64,000 bases of DNA from Undibacterium hunanense (lineage in GTDB: Bacteria; Pseudomonadota; Gammaproteobacteria; Burkholderiales; Burkholderiaceae_D), in contig NZ_JACOGF010000011.1 of NCBI RefSeq assembly GCF_014284335.1, forward strand, positions 124,001 through 188,000, read 5' to 3'. The notes under the pieces are model-generated. The model worked only from the letters and a program-made list of their open reading frames with translations. It did no database searches and was not told the origin of the DNA. Each line of letters opens with the position of its first letter. The stretch's first letter is position 1. Below, in pieces: positions 40,478 through 49,737 of the stretch. The position numbers were made by a program, and so were the translations under genes.

Positions 40478-41971
40478 ATGATGCAGTCAACTTCTACTCT
40501 ACTCAGCCTCGCGATCTGGTGTCCGATTGCGTTCGGCATTTTCGTCCTCGCATTTGGTCGCGACAATAATCCAGGCCTGGTGCGCGGTGTTTCCCTGATC
40601 GGTTCCCTGGTCAGTTTTCTGGTCACGATTCCACTGATCAAGAATTTTGACAATGCTGCTCACGGCATGCAGTTTGTCGAAAAGTTTTCATGGATAGAAC
40701 GCTTCAACATTTTTTACTCTCTGGGTATAGATGGTATTTCTTTGTGGCTCATACCTTTGACGGCATTTATCACTGTCATCGTGGTCATCGCTGCATGGGA
40801 AGTGGTTGAGAAGCAGGTCGCCCAATACATGGGCGCTTTCCTGATATTGTCCGGTTTGATGATAGGTGTGTTCTGCGCGACCGATGGCATGCTGTTCTAT
40901 GTGTTCTTCGAAGCGACGCTGATCCCGATGTACATTATCGTCGGTGTCTGGGGTGGCCCGAATCGCGTGTATGCCGCCTTCAAGTTCTTCCTATACACCT
41001 TGCTGGGTTCCTTGCTGACCCTGGTTGCCATTATTTACCTGTACCTGAAAGCCGGTCATTCTTTCGACATCCTGGTATGGCATAAACTGCCGTTGCCTTT
41101 GACGACACAGATCATGATTTTCTGCGCCTTCCTGATGGCATTTGCTGTCAAGGTGCCAATGTGGCCAGTGCATACGTGGTTGCCAGATGCCCACGTCGAA
41201 GCACCTACCGGTGGTTCCGTGGTACTGGCAGCGATCATGTTGAAACTGGGTGCTTACGGTTTCCTGCGTTTTTCTTTGCCTATCGCGCCGGATGCCAGTC
41301 ATTACATGGCCGGTTTCATGATTACCCTGTCGCTGATCGCCGTTATTTATATCGGTCTGGTGGCTTTGGTGCAAAAGGATATGAAAAAGCTGGTGGCGTA
41401 TTCTTCGATTGCACACATGGGCTTTGTGACGCTCGGGTTCTTCATGTTCAATGACATGTCGGTGCAGGGCGCTATCGTACAGATGATTTCCCACGGCTTT
41501 ATCTCCGGCGCGATGTTCCTGTGTATCGGCGTACTGTATGACCGCGTACATTCCCGCGAAATCGCCGACTACGGTGGCGTCGTCAACAAAATGCCCAAGT
41601 TTGCTGCCTTGTTCGTATTGTTTTCCATGGCTAACTGCGGCTTGCCGGCAACATCCGGTTTCGTTGGCGAATTCATGGTAATTCTGGGTGCAGTCCAGTT
41701 CAATTTCTGGATAGGCATGCTGGCAGCAACGGCACTTATTTTTGGCGCAGCCTATTCGCTGTGGATGGTAAAACGTGTAATTTTCGGCAATATCACGAAT
41801 GAACATGTGGCACACCTGACCGATATCAACAAGCGTGAATTTTTCATGCTGGGTGTGCTGGCCATTGCAGTGCTGGTAATGGGCCTGTACCCGGCGCCAT
41901 TTACAGATGCAATGCAGGTCTCGGTAACTGATCTGTTGAAACATGTGGCAGTGTCAAAAGTGATGCCTTGA
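40478..41971 (+). CDS. nuoM: NADH-quinone oxidoreductase subunit M
   Basis: 497 residues, antiporter-like proton-pumping subunit with about 14 helices. The essential Glu lies in FFEATLIPMYIIVGVWGG (about 143). LPDAHVEAPTGGSVVLAAIMLKLG is present in pieces (VEAPTGGSVVLAAI, about 240) as is KKLVAYSSIAHMG (about 305). Confidence 0.97.
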   Translation: MMQSTSTLLSLAIWCPIAFGIFVLAFGRDNNPGLVRGVSLIGSLVSFLVTIPLIKNFDNAAHGMQFVEKFSWIERFNIFYSLGIDGISLWLIPLTAFITVIVVIAAWEVVEKQVAQYMGAFLILSGLMIGVFCATDGMLFYVFFEATLIPMYIIVGVWGGPNRVYAAFKFFLYTLLGSLLTLVAIIYLYLKAGHSFDILVWHKLPLPLTTQIMIFCAFLMAFAVKVPMWPVHTWLPDAHVEAPTGGSVVLAAIMLKLGAYGFLRFSLPIAPDASHYMAGFMITLSLIAVIYIGLVALVQKDMKKLVAYSSIAHMGFVTLGFFMFNDMSVQGAIVQMISHGFISGAMFLCIGVLYDRVHSREIADYGGVVNKMPKFAALFVLFSMANCGLPATSGFVGEFMVILGAVQFNFWIGMLAATALIFGAAYSLWMVKRVIFGNITNEHVAHLTDINKREFFMLGVLAIAVLVMGLYPAPFTDAMQVSVTDLLKHVAVSKVMP

Positions 41972-42030
41972 TAGAGGATATGGATGCGCGAGCCACGTAC
42001 TGAGAGCAGCTCTCACGTGGCGGCAGATCA

Positions 42031-43527
42031 ATGCTTGTAAAAATGAATAATATGAACCTGATACCACTTTATCCTGAAATCTTTTTGCTATTGGCGATTT
42101 GCGTCATATTGCTGATAGATATGTTTCTGGCAGATAACAAGCGCAACGTCACTTATGTGCTGAGCCTGCTGAGTCTGGCCATCTGTGGCGCCTTGACTGC
42201 GGCCAATTCTGATACGGTGATGTCGGTGTACGTCAGCAACAACATGTTTGTTTCTGACCCCATGTCCAATTTGCTGAAACTGTTCTCTTACCTGGCAGTG
42301 GGCGTCACCCTGATTTATTCACGTCAGTACGTGAGTGACCGTGGCATGACCAATACCCATCTGGGTGGTGAGTATTATGTATTGGCACTGTTTGCCCTGC
42401 TGGGTCAGATGGTGATGATTTCCGGTAACAACTTCCTCGTTATTTACCTGGGTCTGGAGTTGATGTCCCTGTCGTTGTATGCGCTGGTTGCCTTGCGTCG
42501 TGACCACACGGTATCGACTGAAGCGGCGATGAAGTATTTCATCCTGGGCGCGCTGGCATCCGGTTTCATGCTGTATGGTATTTCCATGCTGTACGGTGCG
42601 ACCGGTTCTTTGCAATTGAGCGAAGTGGTCAAGGTAGCGGCGACGGCAACGGCCAATAAGACAATCCTGGTGTTTGGTATCGTGTTCCTGGTCGCTGGTC
42701 TGGCGTTCAAACTCGGTGTGGTTCCTTTCCATATGTGGGTACCTGACGTGTATCAGGGCTCGCCGACAGCTGTCACCCTGTTGCTGGGTGGTGCGCCTAA
42801 ACTGGCGGCGTTTGCGATTACCTTCCGGTTGCTGGTAGAAGGCTTGTTCCCGCTGGCGGTAGACTGGCAGCAGATGCTGGTGGTACTGGCGGTGTTATCG
42901 ATGGCCGTAGGTAACCTGACTGCGATCGCACAGACCAATCTGAAACGTATGCTTGCATACTCTACCATTTCACAAATGGGCTTCATGCTGCTGGGCCTGT
43001 TGTCTGGTGTTGCCAATGGCAATGCTGATCTGGCGGTTGATGCCTACAGTGCATCCATGTTCTACAGCATTACCTATGTGCTGACGACACTGGGTACCTT
43101 CGGCGTCATCATGCTGCTGGCACGTACCGGTTTTGAAGCAGAAAATCTGGAAGATCTGAAAGGCCTGAACAAGCGTAACCCGTGGTTTGCGCTGGTCATG
43201 CTGTTGCTGATGTTCTCGCTGGCGGGTATTCCACCTATGATGGGTTTCTATGCCAAGCTGTCCGTGTTGCAGGCAGTATTGTCTACAGGTCAGTTATGGC
43301 TGGCACTGGTTGCCGTACTGTTCTCGCTAATCGGTACGTTCTACTACCTGCGCGTCGTCAAACTCATGTACTTTGATGATCCGCTGGATAACAGTCCTAT
43401 CGTTGTCAGCACTGACATGCGCATCATACTGAGCATCAATGGCCTGGCTGTATTGGTCATGGGCCTGTTGCCTGGCTCCCTGATGCTGGCGTGTGCAAAC
43501 GCCATTTCGAATACGCTTAAGTATTAA
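42031..43527 (+). CDS. nuoN: NADH-quinone oxidoreductase subunit N
   Basis: 498 residues from the first ATG; in-frame Met codons at 42043 and 42052 are alternative starts and [13 protein letters not shown] is nearer the usual family start. Third antiporter-like subunit. [19 protein letters not shown] (about 135; [14 protein letters not shown]) carries the conserved Glu and [20 protein letters not shown] (about 238) is the channel loop. Last gene of complex I. Confidence 0.96.
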   Translation: MLVKMNNMNLIPLYPEIFLLLAICVILLIDMFLADNKRNVTYVLSLLSLAICGALTAANSDTVMSVYVSNNMFVSDPMSNLLKLFSYLAVGVTLIYSRQYVSDRGMTNTHLGGEYYVLALFALLGQMVMISGNNFLVIYLGLELMSLSLYALVALRRDHTVSTEAAMKYFILGALASGFMLYGISMLYGATGSLQLSEVVKVAATATANKTILVFGIVFLVAGLAFKLGVVPFHMWVPDVYQGSPTAVTLLLGGAPKLAAFAITFRLLVEGLFPLAVDWQQMLVVLAVLSMAVGNLTAIAQTNLKRMLAYSTISQMGFMLLGLLSGVANGNADLAVDAYSASMFYSITYVLTTLGTFGVIMLLARTGFEAENLEDLKGLNKRNPWFALVMLLLMFSLAGIPPMMGFYAKLSVLQAVLSTGQLWLALVAVLFSLIGTFYYLRVVKLMYFDDPLDNSPIVVSTDMRIILSINGLAVLVMGLLPGSLMLACANAISNTLKY

Positions 43528-43529
43528 CA

Positions 43530-43841
43530 GTGGGTAATTCTGCATCAGTCTGGCTGGTGATCGTATTGGCAGTTCTGGCTGCCAATACGCCATTTGTGAA
43601 TGAACGCTGTTTTGCAGTGATCAGCCTTAAATGGTTTGCTGTTGCCAAGCCTTTATGGGCACGTCTGCTGGAATTGATTGTCCTGTATTTTTGTCTCGGC
43701 TTTATTGCGCATGCGCTGGAGTCCGGTGCTGGTAATCCTTTCCCTCAGGGCTGGGAATTCTATGCTATTAACGGCTGTCTGTTTCTGGTGCTGGCTTTCC
43801 CTGGTTTTGTCTATCGTTACCTGAAGCGCAAACATGACTGA
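43530..43841 (+). CDS. DUF2818 family membrane protein
   Basis: 103 residues from a GTG two bases after the nuoN stop. Three hydrophobic segments, with KPLWARLLELIVLYFCLGF (in parts PLWARLLELI, VLYFCLGF) and NPFPQGWEFYAI diagnostic of DUF2818, a betaproteobacterial family always found next to nuoN. Position suggests an accessory or assembly role for complex I, unproven. Overlaps the NUDIX gene by 8 bases. Confidence 0.88.
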   Translation: MGNSASVWLVIVLAVLAANTPFVNERCFAVISLKWFAVAKPLWARLLELIVLYFCLGFIAHALESGAGNPFPQGWEFYAINGCLFLVLAFPGFVYRYLKRKHD

Positions 43842-44400
43842 AAAAGTCACCAGTAAACTGAATCTGCAAGAAACCCGGCTCAGCACTGAGCTGGCATATG
43901 CGGGCAGTTTTCTCAAGGTCGACAAAGATGTGGTATCCCTGCCTGATGGCCAGACTGCGACCAGAGAATACATACGCCATCCGGGTGCAGTAGTTATTAT
44001 TCCCTTGTTTGATGATGGCCGTATCTTGCTGGAAAAGCAGTTCCGCTATCCGCTGGATCGTATTTTCATCGAGTTCCCCGCCGGTAAGATTGATCCAGGT
44101 GAAGACCCGCTGATCTGTGCCCAGCGCGAGCTGCGTGAAGAGACCGGCTATACCGCGACAGACTGGTCCTTCGTCTGCACCATACACAATGCCATCGCGT
44201 ATTCTGACGAGCACCTGGACATCTACCTGGCCAAAGGTCTGACGGCAGGCAAGGCAGCACTGGATGAAGAAGAATTCCTGGAAGTCTTCACCGCCACCTT
44301 GCCAGAGATGCTGGACTGGATCAAATCCGGTCATATCACCGACGTAAAAACCATCATAGGTACATTCTGGCTGGAAAAAATCCTGGCCGGTAAATGGTGA
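43834..44400 (+). CDS. NUDIX hydrolase, ADP-ribose pyrophosphatase type
   Basis: 188 residues. The NUDIX box G-x5-E-x7-REUxEExGU is complete as GKIDPGEDPLICAQRELREETGY (residues about 91-113, given here by its ends GKIDPGED and RELREETGY). VSLPDGQTATREYIRHPGAVVII upstream fits the ADP-ribose pyrophosphatase subfamily. Likely hydrolyses ADP-ribose or similar nucleoside diphosphate derivatives, a by-product of NAD turnover. Translation is coupled to DUF2818 by overlap. Confidence 0.9.
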   Translation: MTEKVTSKLNLQETRLSTELAYAGSFLKVDKDVVSLPDGQTATREYIRHPGAVVIIPLFDDGRILLEKQFRYPLDRIFIEFPAGKIDPGEDPLICAQRELREETGYTATDWSFVCTIHNAIAYSDEHLDIYLAKGLTAGKAALDEEEFLEVFTATLPEMLDWIKSGHITDVKTIIGTFWLEKILAGKW

Positions 44401-44432
44401 TTGCAGATCAGAGTCACAAAAATATTGAAAAC

Positions 44433-44460
44433 AAAAAAGCCGCTGACCAGCGGCTTTCTT
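44433..44460 (+). terminator. Rho-independent terminator of the nuo operon
   Basis: AAAAAGCCGCTG pairs with CAGCGGCTTT, then TCTT. It ends the nuo-DUF2818-NUDIX transcript about 35 bases after the last stop. Confidence 0.82.
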
Positions 44461-44500
44461 CGTTATGGAGAAGGTGAAGTTTCAATTCACATTACGACAG

Positions 44501-44619
44501 GAGGTGCTGAGTAAGCGTAGCGAGCGGCCTTAATTTTAGTTAAGAAGCGCAATCGTACTTTAGTACGATGAGCATCGCAGGCTAAAAGTAAGGTCGCGCA
44601 GTAGCTTAATCAGCACCTC
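44501..44619. repeat. Palindromic repeat A, copy 3 (shorter variant)
   Basis: A 119-base palindrome between two convergent genes. Ends pair as GAGGTGCTGA with TCAGCACCTC, next blocks GCGTAGCGAGCGGCCTTA with TAAGGTCGCGCAGTAGC, and TTTTAG with CTAAAA. The centre CGTACTTTAGTACG followed by ATGAGCAT is the same core as in copies 1 and 2, while the outer arms have a different sequence that is still self-complementary. Confidence 0.82.
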
Positions 44620-44622
44620 ATG

Positions 44623-46287
44623 TTACATGTTTGGATAATTCGGTCCACCCCCACCTTCAGGCGTCACCCAGACGATATTCTGTGTCGGGTCCTTGATGTC
44701 GCAGGTCTTGCAATGTACGCAGTTTTGCGCATTGATTTGCAGGCGGTCTGCACCTGCTTCGGTTTTGACGAATTCATACACACCAGCCGGGCAATAGCGT
44801 GCTTCCGGGCCAGCGAATTTCGCCAGGTTGATGGATACCGGCACATCGGCATTTTTCAATGTCAGATGGATGGGCTGGTCTTCGGCATGGTTGGTATTCG
44901 AAATAAATACCGATGACAGCCGGTCAAATGTCAGTTTGCCATCCGGTTTGGGATAGGTGATAGGCTTGCATTCCGATGCCGGGCGCAGGCATTCATGATC
45001 GGCCTTGCTGTGATGCAGGGTCCAGGGTGCCTTGCCGCGCAATACCACCTGATCCAGCCACACCAGAGGCGAGCCATACGTACCGCGCTTGAGCAATGGT
45101 TTGACATTACGGGCAGTGTACAACTCTTCATGCAGCCAGGATTGTTCAAATGCAGTTGAATAGCTGCTCAGTTCATCATGCTGACGGTTGGCAGATACCG
45201 CTTCAAAGGCCGCTGTTGCAGCCAGCATGCCGGTTTTGATTGCAGCATGACTACCCTTGATACGACTCATGTTCAGGAAGCCGGCATCGCAGCCTATCAA
45301 TGCACCACCCGGGAACACCAGTTTAGGCAGGGATTGCAAGCCACCGGCAGTAATTGCCCGTGCACCATAAGAAACCCGTTTTCCACCTTCAAAGAAAGTG
45401 CGGATCGCTGGATGGGTTTTGAAGCGCTGGAATTCTTCGTAAGGGGAGAGGTAAGGGTTTTCGTATGCCAGGCCGACGACATAACCGACTGCCACCAGAT
45501 TGTCTTCCAGGTGATACAGGAAAGAACCGCTGTACTGATCCATCAAAGGCCAGCCTGTTGTATGTACGACCAGGCCCGGTTGATGTTGCTTGGGATCGAT
45601 TTCCCACAACTCCTTGATGCCTATGCCATAGGATTGCGGGTCTTTGCCCTTGCTCAAGTCATATTTTGCGATGACCTGTTTGCCCAGGTGACCACGTGCA
45701 CCTTCCGCAAACAGAGTGTATTTCGCGTGTAATTCCATGCCGAGCTGGAAAGAGGATGTTGGCTGACCGTGGCGGTCTACCCCCATATTGCCGGTGGCAA
45801 CACCTTTGACTGAGCCGTCGTCGTTATACAGGACTTCTGCGGCAGCAAAACCAGGGAAGACTTCCACACCCAGTGCCTCGGCCTGCTGACCCAGCCAGCG
45901 GGTCACATTGGCCAGCGAAACGATGTAGTTGCCATGATTTTCGAAACAGGCTGGCAGCATCCAGTTAGGGGTGCGGTAGGCTTTGGTCTCAGTCAGGACC
46001 AGGACGCGGTCTTCGGTGACTGCTGTATTCAAAGGGGCACCCATTTCCTTCCAGTTGGGAAAGAGTTCGGTCAGCGCCTTGGGATCCATGACGGCACCGG
46101 ACAGGATGTGTGCACCGGGTTCTCCGCCTTTTTCCAGCACGCAGACTGACACTTCTGTCCCTTTTTCTGCAGCCAGTTGCTTCAGCTTGATGGCCGCTGA
46201 CAAACCAGCCGGTCCACCACCGACGACGACGACATCATATTCCATTGCGTCGCGAGGGCCGTACTGTTCAAGTATGCTTTGTGTCAT
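44623..46287 (-). CDS. Electron transfer flavoprotein-ubiquinone oxidoreductase
   Basis: 554 residues from the ATG at 46287 (an upstream GTG at 46299 is possible). This inner-membrane-associated enzyme passes electrons from ETF (fatty acid and amino acid oxidation) to ubiquinone. The FAD motif VVVVGGGPAGLSAAIKLKQ begins near residue 20. The ubiquinone-binding middle part includes GVEVFPGFAAAEVLY. The carboxy-terminal [4Fe-4S] site has CPAGVYEF and NCVHCKTCDIKDP. Length equals the family norm. It is a single transcription unit bracketed by palindromic repeats on both sides. Confidence 0.95.
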   Translation of the reverse strand: MTQSILEQYGPRDAMEYDVVVVGGGPAGLSAAIKLKQLAAEKGTEVSVCVLEKGGEPGAHILSGAVMDPKALTELFPNWKEMGAPLNTAVTEDRVLVLTETKAYRTPNWMLPACFENHGNYIVSLANVTRWLGQQAEALGVEVFPGFAAAEVLYNDDGSVKGVATGNMGVDRHGQPTSSFQLGMELHAKYTLFAEGARGHLGKQVIAKYDLSKGKDPQSYGIGIKELWEIDPKQHQPGLVVHTTGWPLMDQYSGSFLYHLEDNLVAVGYVVGLAYENPYLSPYEEFQRFKTHPAIRTFFEGGKRVSYGARAITAGGLQSLPKLVFPGGALIGCDAGFLNMSRIKGSHAAIKTGMLAATAAFEAVSANRQHDELSSYSTAFEQSWLHEELYTARNVKPLLKRGTYGSPLVWLDQVVLRGKAPWTLHHSKADHECLRPASECKPITYPKPDGKLTFDRLSSVFISNTNHAEDQPIHLTLKNADVPVSINLAKFAGPEARYCPAGVYEFVKTEAGADRLQINAQNCVHCKTCDIKDPTQNIVWVTPEGGGGPNYPNM

Positions 46288-46399
46288 GGCTATTTTCACT
46301 TTCTGAATATTTTAGAACGAGCGTGCTTATTTGTTTTCAGCATGTTATCTGCTGTAGATGTATTGCGCAAGCGAGGGTGTACTCCAAAAATTGCTCTTA

Positions 46400-46560
46400 G
46401 AACCTGTTTGCGATCTTACTGCGCGAGCGCAATCGGAGTCTGCGCGGGGCTCATGTGCTGCTCAAAATGCTCATGTACTGGAGTACATTCCGCTTTTTGC
46501 GCTGCACTTGGTTACCCTGACCCCGCTGACGCTCGCTCGCTACAGATCGTAAACAGGTTC
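46400..46560. repeat. Palindromic repeat A, copy 2
   Basis: A 161-base element whose ends are inverted copies, GAACCTGTTTGCGATC and GATCGTAAACAGGTTC. It is the reverse complement of copy 1 (27949-28111) with about 90 percent identity; the central hairpin reads TGTACTGGAGTACA here. It lies between the ETF-QO start and repeat B copy 2. Confidence 0.87.
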
Positions 46561-46575
46561 TTATTGGCGCACAAG

Positions 46576-46728
46576 TTACACCGGATTATCGCAGAGCCAA
46601 CTTTGGGATGCATCAAGATCATGTGAAATGGCAGGAAAATTTCTGTAAAAATCTTCAACTAATTCAAATCCATACAACACAAGCATAATCTCTATGTCAT
46701 CATAGCGGCTAGATAGAGTAGAACTCAT
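46576..46728 (-). CDS. Small hypothetical ORF, possibly a gene remnant
   Basis: A 50-codon frame on the minus strand. Its product is acidic and aromatic (RYDDIEIMLVLYGFELVEDF) and reads like the end of a globular protein, unlike the repeats on either side. The start codon lies inside the arm of repeat B and no ribosome site is evident, so this may be the tail of a gene cut by the repeat. Family not recognised. Confidence 0.3.
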   Translation of the reverse strand: MSSTLSSRYDDIEIMLVLYGFELVEDFYRNFPAISHDLDASQSWLCDNPV

Positions 46729-46988
46729 TTCATAAATAGGGATGAGTGCGAGCAAGGCGATTCGGGATGCAGTGCAAGGCGCGTCGCGTAGCCAAGGCTG
46801 GTGCCTTGGCAAGCGGCGCAACGAAGCAATGCGCCCGAATCGCCAGCTCCCGGAGGGTTTGCCTCATAACGCGTGCTGGACTGCGTTGGACTCGTTGTCA
46901 ATAGACCCGCTATTGATTGCCTCGTCCGCCTTGCCAGCCCACGTTATGAGGCAAACGCATCTCACCCCTATTTATGAAATGAGTTCTA
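46720..46988. repeat. Large structured repeat, copy 2
   Basis: Outer arms 46720-46746 and 46961-46988 are inverted copies of AACTCATTTCATAAATAGGG. Inside, stem one pairs GGCGATTCGGG (46756-46766) with CCCGAATCGCC (46834-46844). A TCCCGGAGGG linker follows. Stem two pairs 46860-46879 (TGCCTCATAACGCGTGCTGG) with 46934-46953, with apical hairpin TCAATA/TATTGA. Stem two and linker clearly match copy 1 (4954-5233), and where the sequences differ both strands of the stem usually differ together. Non-coding; lies upstream of the short-chain dehydrogenase. Confidence 0.82.
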
Positions 46989-47021
46989 GTAAGCTTATTC
47001 CAATTATTAGTGGAGAATCAG

Positions 47022-47798
47022 ATGGGCATAGAAGTCAATTTCGAAGGCAAAATTGCGTTGGTGACAGGCGCTTCCAGTGGTCTTGGTGCACGGTTTGCCA
47101 AAATTCTGGCACAGGCTGGTGCGCAGGTCGTGCTGGCATCGCGCCGTATAGACAGGCTGAAAGAATTGCGTGCAGAAATCGAATCCGAAGGCGGTGCCGC
47201 CCATGTGGTGGCACTGGATGTGACCGACTATGGCAGTATCAAATCAGCGATTGCCCATGCCGAGACAGAGGCCGGTCCGATTGATATCCTGATCAATAAT
47301 TCGGGTGTGTCGACTACGCAACGTCTGGTCGATGTAACGCCGGATGACTATGCCTATGTCATGGACACCAATCAGCGTGGTGCCTTTTTCGTGGCACAGG
47401 AAGCCGCCAAGCGCATGATCGCCCGTCACAAGGGTGATCCTAAAAAACAGCACCGCATCATCAATATTGCCTCGGTCGCCGGGTTGCGGGTATTGCCACA
47501 GATAGGCATTTACTGCATGAGCAAGGCGGCGGTCGTGCACATGACCAAGGCCATGGCAGTAGAGTGGGGCAAGTATGGCATCAATGTGAATGCGATTTGT
47601 CCGGGTTATATTTCTACAGAAATCAATTCAGACTATTTTGCGACCGAAGCCGGCCAGAAACTGGTCGATATGCTGCCAAGAAAACGCGTAGGCACACCAG
47701 AGGATCTGGATGGCCTGCTGCTTTTGCTGGCGGCGGAAGAGTCACGCTTCCTGAATGGCGCCATCGTTACTGCCGATGATGGCATGAGCGTGCAATGA
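47022..47798 (+). CDS. Short-chain dehydrogenase/reductase
   Basis: 258 residues from the ATG at 47022, which has GTGGAG eight bases upstream. Classical SDR: cofactor motif TGASSGLGARFAKIL (about residues 17-31), NNSG (about 94), active-site Ser in NIASVAG and Tyr-Lys in YCMSKAA (about 160-166). Substrate not determinable; the neighbours (thioesterase, CoA-transferase, 3-hydroxybutyrate dehydrogenase) suggest a hydroxyacyl or acyl-CoA-related alcohol. Its stop overlaps the thioesterase start (ATGA), so they form a pair. Confidence 0.88.
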   Translation: MGIEVNFEGKIALVTGASSGLGARFAKILAQAGAQVVLASRRIDRLKELRAEIESEGGAAHVVALDVTDYGSIKSAIAHAETEAGPIDILINNSGVSTTQRLVDVTPDDYAYVMDTNQRGAFFVAQEAAKRMIARHKGDPKKQHRIINIASVAGLRVLPQIGIYCMSKAAVVHMTKAMAVEWGKYGINVNAICPGYISTEINSDYFATEAGQKLVDMLPRKRVGTPEDLDGLLLLLAAEESRFLNGAIVTADDGMSVQ

Positions 47799-48241
47799 TA
47801 GAGAACAAGGTAACGGAAAAGAAACTGGTCTATACCGTCACCATTCCCATACGCTGGGGAGATATGGATGCCATGGGCCACGTCAACAATACCGTGTACT
47901 TTCGCTACATGGAGCAGGCGCGGATTGAGTGGCTGAGCATGATGGGCTGTTTGCCTGATGAAGAAGGCAATGGCCCCGTCATCGTGAATGCCTATTGCAC
48001 TTTCAAGAAGCCGCTGAAATATCCTGACCAGGTTGAAGTCTGTACCTATATCGGTGCAGCAGGGCGCAGCAGTTTTGAAACCATACAGGAAATGCGCTCG
48101 GTCGGTGACGGCTACGCTCTGTATGCAGAAGGCGGTGCCAAGGTGGTCTGGGTAGCGGCAGAGACTGGCAAGTCCGTCAGCCTGCCAGAATCGATCAAGC
48201 AGAAACTGAGTGAAATCAAGGTGGCAAAACGCAAAAAATGA
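47795..48241 (+). CDS. Acyl-CoA thioesterase, 4HBT hotdog family
   Basis: 148 residues with a single hotdog fold. The catalytic Asp motif is in RWGDMDAMGHVNNTVYFRYMEQAR (about residues 19-42; core GDMDAMGHVNNTVYFRY). It resembles 4-hydroxybenzoyl-CoA/YbgC-type thioesterases. Translationally coupled to the SDR (ATGA). It would release free acids from CoA esters; substrate unknown. Confidence 0.88.
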   Translation: MIENKVTEKKLVYTVTIPIRWGDMDAMGHVNNTVYFRYMEQARIEWLSMMGCLPDEEGNGPVIVNAYCTFKKPLKYPDQVEVCTYIGAAGRSSFETIQEMRSVGDGYALYAEGGAKVVWVAAETGKSVSLPESIKQKLSEIKVAKRKK

Positions 48242-48285
48242 GATGGGCAGCGTTATTGTGCGCAGCCTGTTTCAGGTGTGCCGGT

Positions 48286-48846
48286 TCAGCGCATGATGCC
48301 CAGCAGCTTGTGTACCAGCTCACTGGATGTTGCTGAATTGAACTTGCGCATCAGTTTTGCCCTGTGCATTTCTACTGTACGTGGGCTGAGGTCGATCTGG
48401 CGTGCAATCAGCTTGCTGGTTTTGCCTTCTACCAGCAATGCTGCAATTTCACGTTCACGTGGGGTCAGTTCGGCAGTTACCGGGCGTTTGGCGCTAAGAT
48501 CTTCAAAAGTCCAGATGCCGGCGGCGTGTGGGTTGTCCTTATTCAATCCCCGTCCTGATACATGGCACCAGAACAGTTCCTGATTGGCGCGTTTCATGAT
48601 GCGTTCATCCGAGTAATAGCCTCTGGCATTCATGATGGGGGTAATACGGGCACCGGTACGCTCAAATTCGTCAGGACTGGGGTACAGTACCAGAAAAGAC
48701 TGGCCCAGCAATTCGTCGTTCTGATAGCCAAACATTTTCGCCAGATCATTGTTGCAGGCCTGAATGATGCGATTCTGCGATACGCACATACCGACAGGCG
48801 CATGTTGAAATATGGATTCAAAATCTATGGGCTGTACGACATTCAT
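48286..48846 (-). CDS. PAS domain-containing LuxR family transcriptional regulator
   Basis: About 186 residues from the ATG at 48846 (the frame is open to an upstream ATG at 48918). An amino-terminal PAS domain (about residues 6-115, FQHAPVGMCVSQNRIIQACN and MFGYQNDELLGQSF) is followed by a LuxR/GerE helix-turn-helix (LTPREREIAALLVEGKTSKL then IDLSPRTVEMHRAKLMRKF). There is no receiver domain. It is divergent from the CoA-transferase operon 170 bases away, so it may control that operon in response to a small ligand sensed by PAS; inference from position. Confidence 0.85.
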   Translation of the reverse strand: MNVVQPIDFESIFQHAPVGMCVSQNRIIQACNNDLAKMFGYQNDELLGQSFLVLYPSPDEFERTGARITPIMNARGYYSDERIMKRANQELFWCHVSGRGLNKDNPHAAGIWTFEDLSAKRPVTAELTPREREIAALLVEGKTSKLIARQIDLSPRTVEMHRAKLMRKFNSATSSELVHKLLGIMR

Positions 48847-49016
48847 TTCAACGATCCACTGACAGGGTTGTAGTAAAGGCGTATTTTTACGGTATTGCGC
48901 AGTATAACGCAGCATCATATCCTGTAAGGCTAATGATTGGTATTGCTCTTTATGGCGTTTTTCGGACAGCCATTTTGTAAAAGAAAAACTGACTTAATAC
49001 TTGGAGAGAGGACATT

Positions 49017-49718
49017 ATGGACAAAGTTTATCCTGACGCTGCCAGCGCGCTGGCAGGTGTGATCAAGGATGGTCAGACCATCGCCGTAGGCGGTTTCGGC
49101 CTGTGTGGCATACCCGAGGCACTGATCGCTGCCTTGCGTGATTCTGGCGTCAAGGAACTGACCGCCATTTCGAATAATGCCGGTGTGGATGGCTTTGGTC
49201 TGGGGCAGTTGTTGACGACACGCCAGATCAAGAAAATGATTTCATCCTATGTGGGTGAAAACAAGGAATTTGAACGCCAGTACCTGGCTGGTGAGCTGGA
49301 ACTGGAATTTACCCCGCAAGGCACGCTGGCAGAAAAGCTGCGCGCCGGTGGTGCAGGCATCCCGGCTTTCTTCACCAAAACCGGTGTCGGCACCATTGTC
49401 GCCGATGGCAAGGAAATCCGTGAATTTGATGGCCAAAAATACGTGATGGAACGTGCGCTAGTATCCGATGTCTCTCTGGTCAAGGCCTGGAAGGCTGACA
49501 AGGCGGGTAATCTGGTGTATCGCAAGACTGCGCGCAATTTCAATCCGAATGTAGCGATGGCAGGCAAGATCACTGTGGCAGAGGTCGAAGTGCTGGTCGA
49601 AATCGGTGAACTGGATCCGGATGAAGTCCATACACCGGGTATTTTCGTACAGCGCATAGTCGTCAATGCCAATCCGGAAAAACGTATAGAACAGCGTACC
49701 GTACGCCCTTCGAAATAA
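49017..49718 (+). CDS. scoA: 3-Oxoacid (succinyl-CoA:acetoacetate) CoA-transferase, subunit A
   Basis: 233 residues. CoA-transferase family I alpha subunit: the CoA-binding [13 protein letters not shown] (about residues 24-36) and the [17 protein letters not shown] loop near 117 are typical of SCOT-A. GGAGAGAGGA precedes the ATG. With subunit B it activates acetoacetate with succinyl-CoA, which fits 3-hydroxybutyrate dehydrogenase encoded nearby. Confidence 0.94.
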   Translation: MDKVYPDAASALAGVIKDGQTIAVGGFGLCGIPEALIAALRDSGVKELTAISNNAGVDGFGLGQLLTTRQIKKMISSYVGENKEFERQYLAGELELEFTPQGTLAEKLRAGGAGIPAFFTKTGVGTIVADGKEIREFDGQKYVMERALVSDVSLVKAWKADKAGNLVYRKTARNFNPNVAMAGKITVAEVEVLVEIGELDPDEVHTPGIFVQRIVVNANPEKRIEQRTVRPSK

Positions 49719-49737
49719 ACACAGCAGGAGACAAGAC

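Noticed and set aside
46742-47284. 180-codon plus-strand frame through repeat B and the start of the short-chain dehydrogenase
   Set aside because: It reads through the structured repeat and then the wrong frame of the SDR gene.
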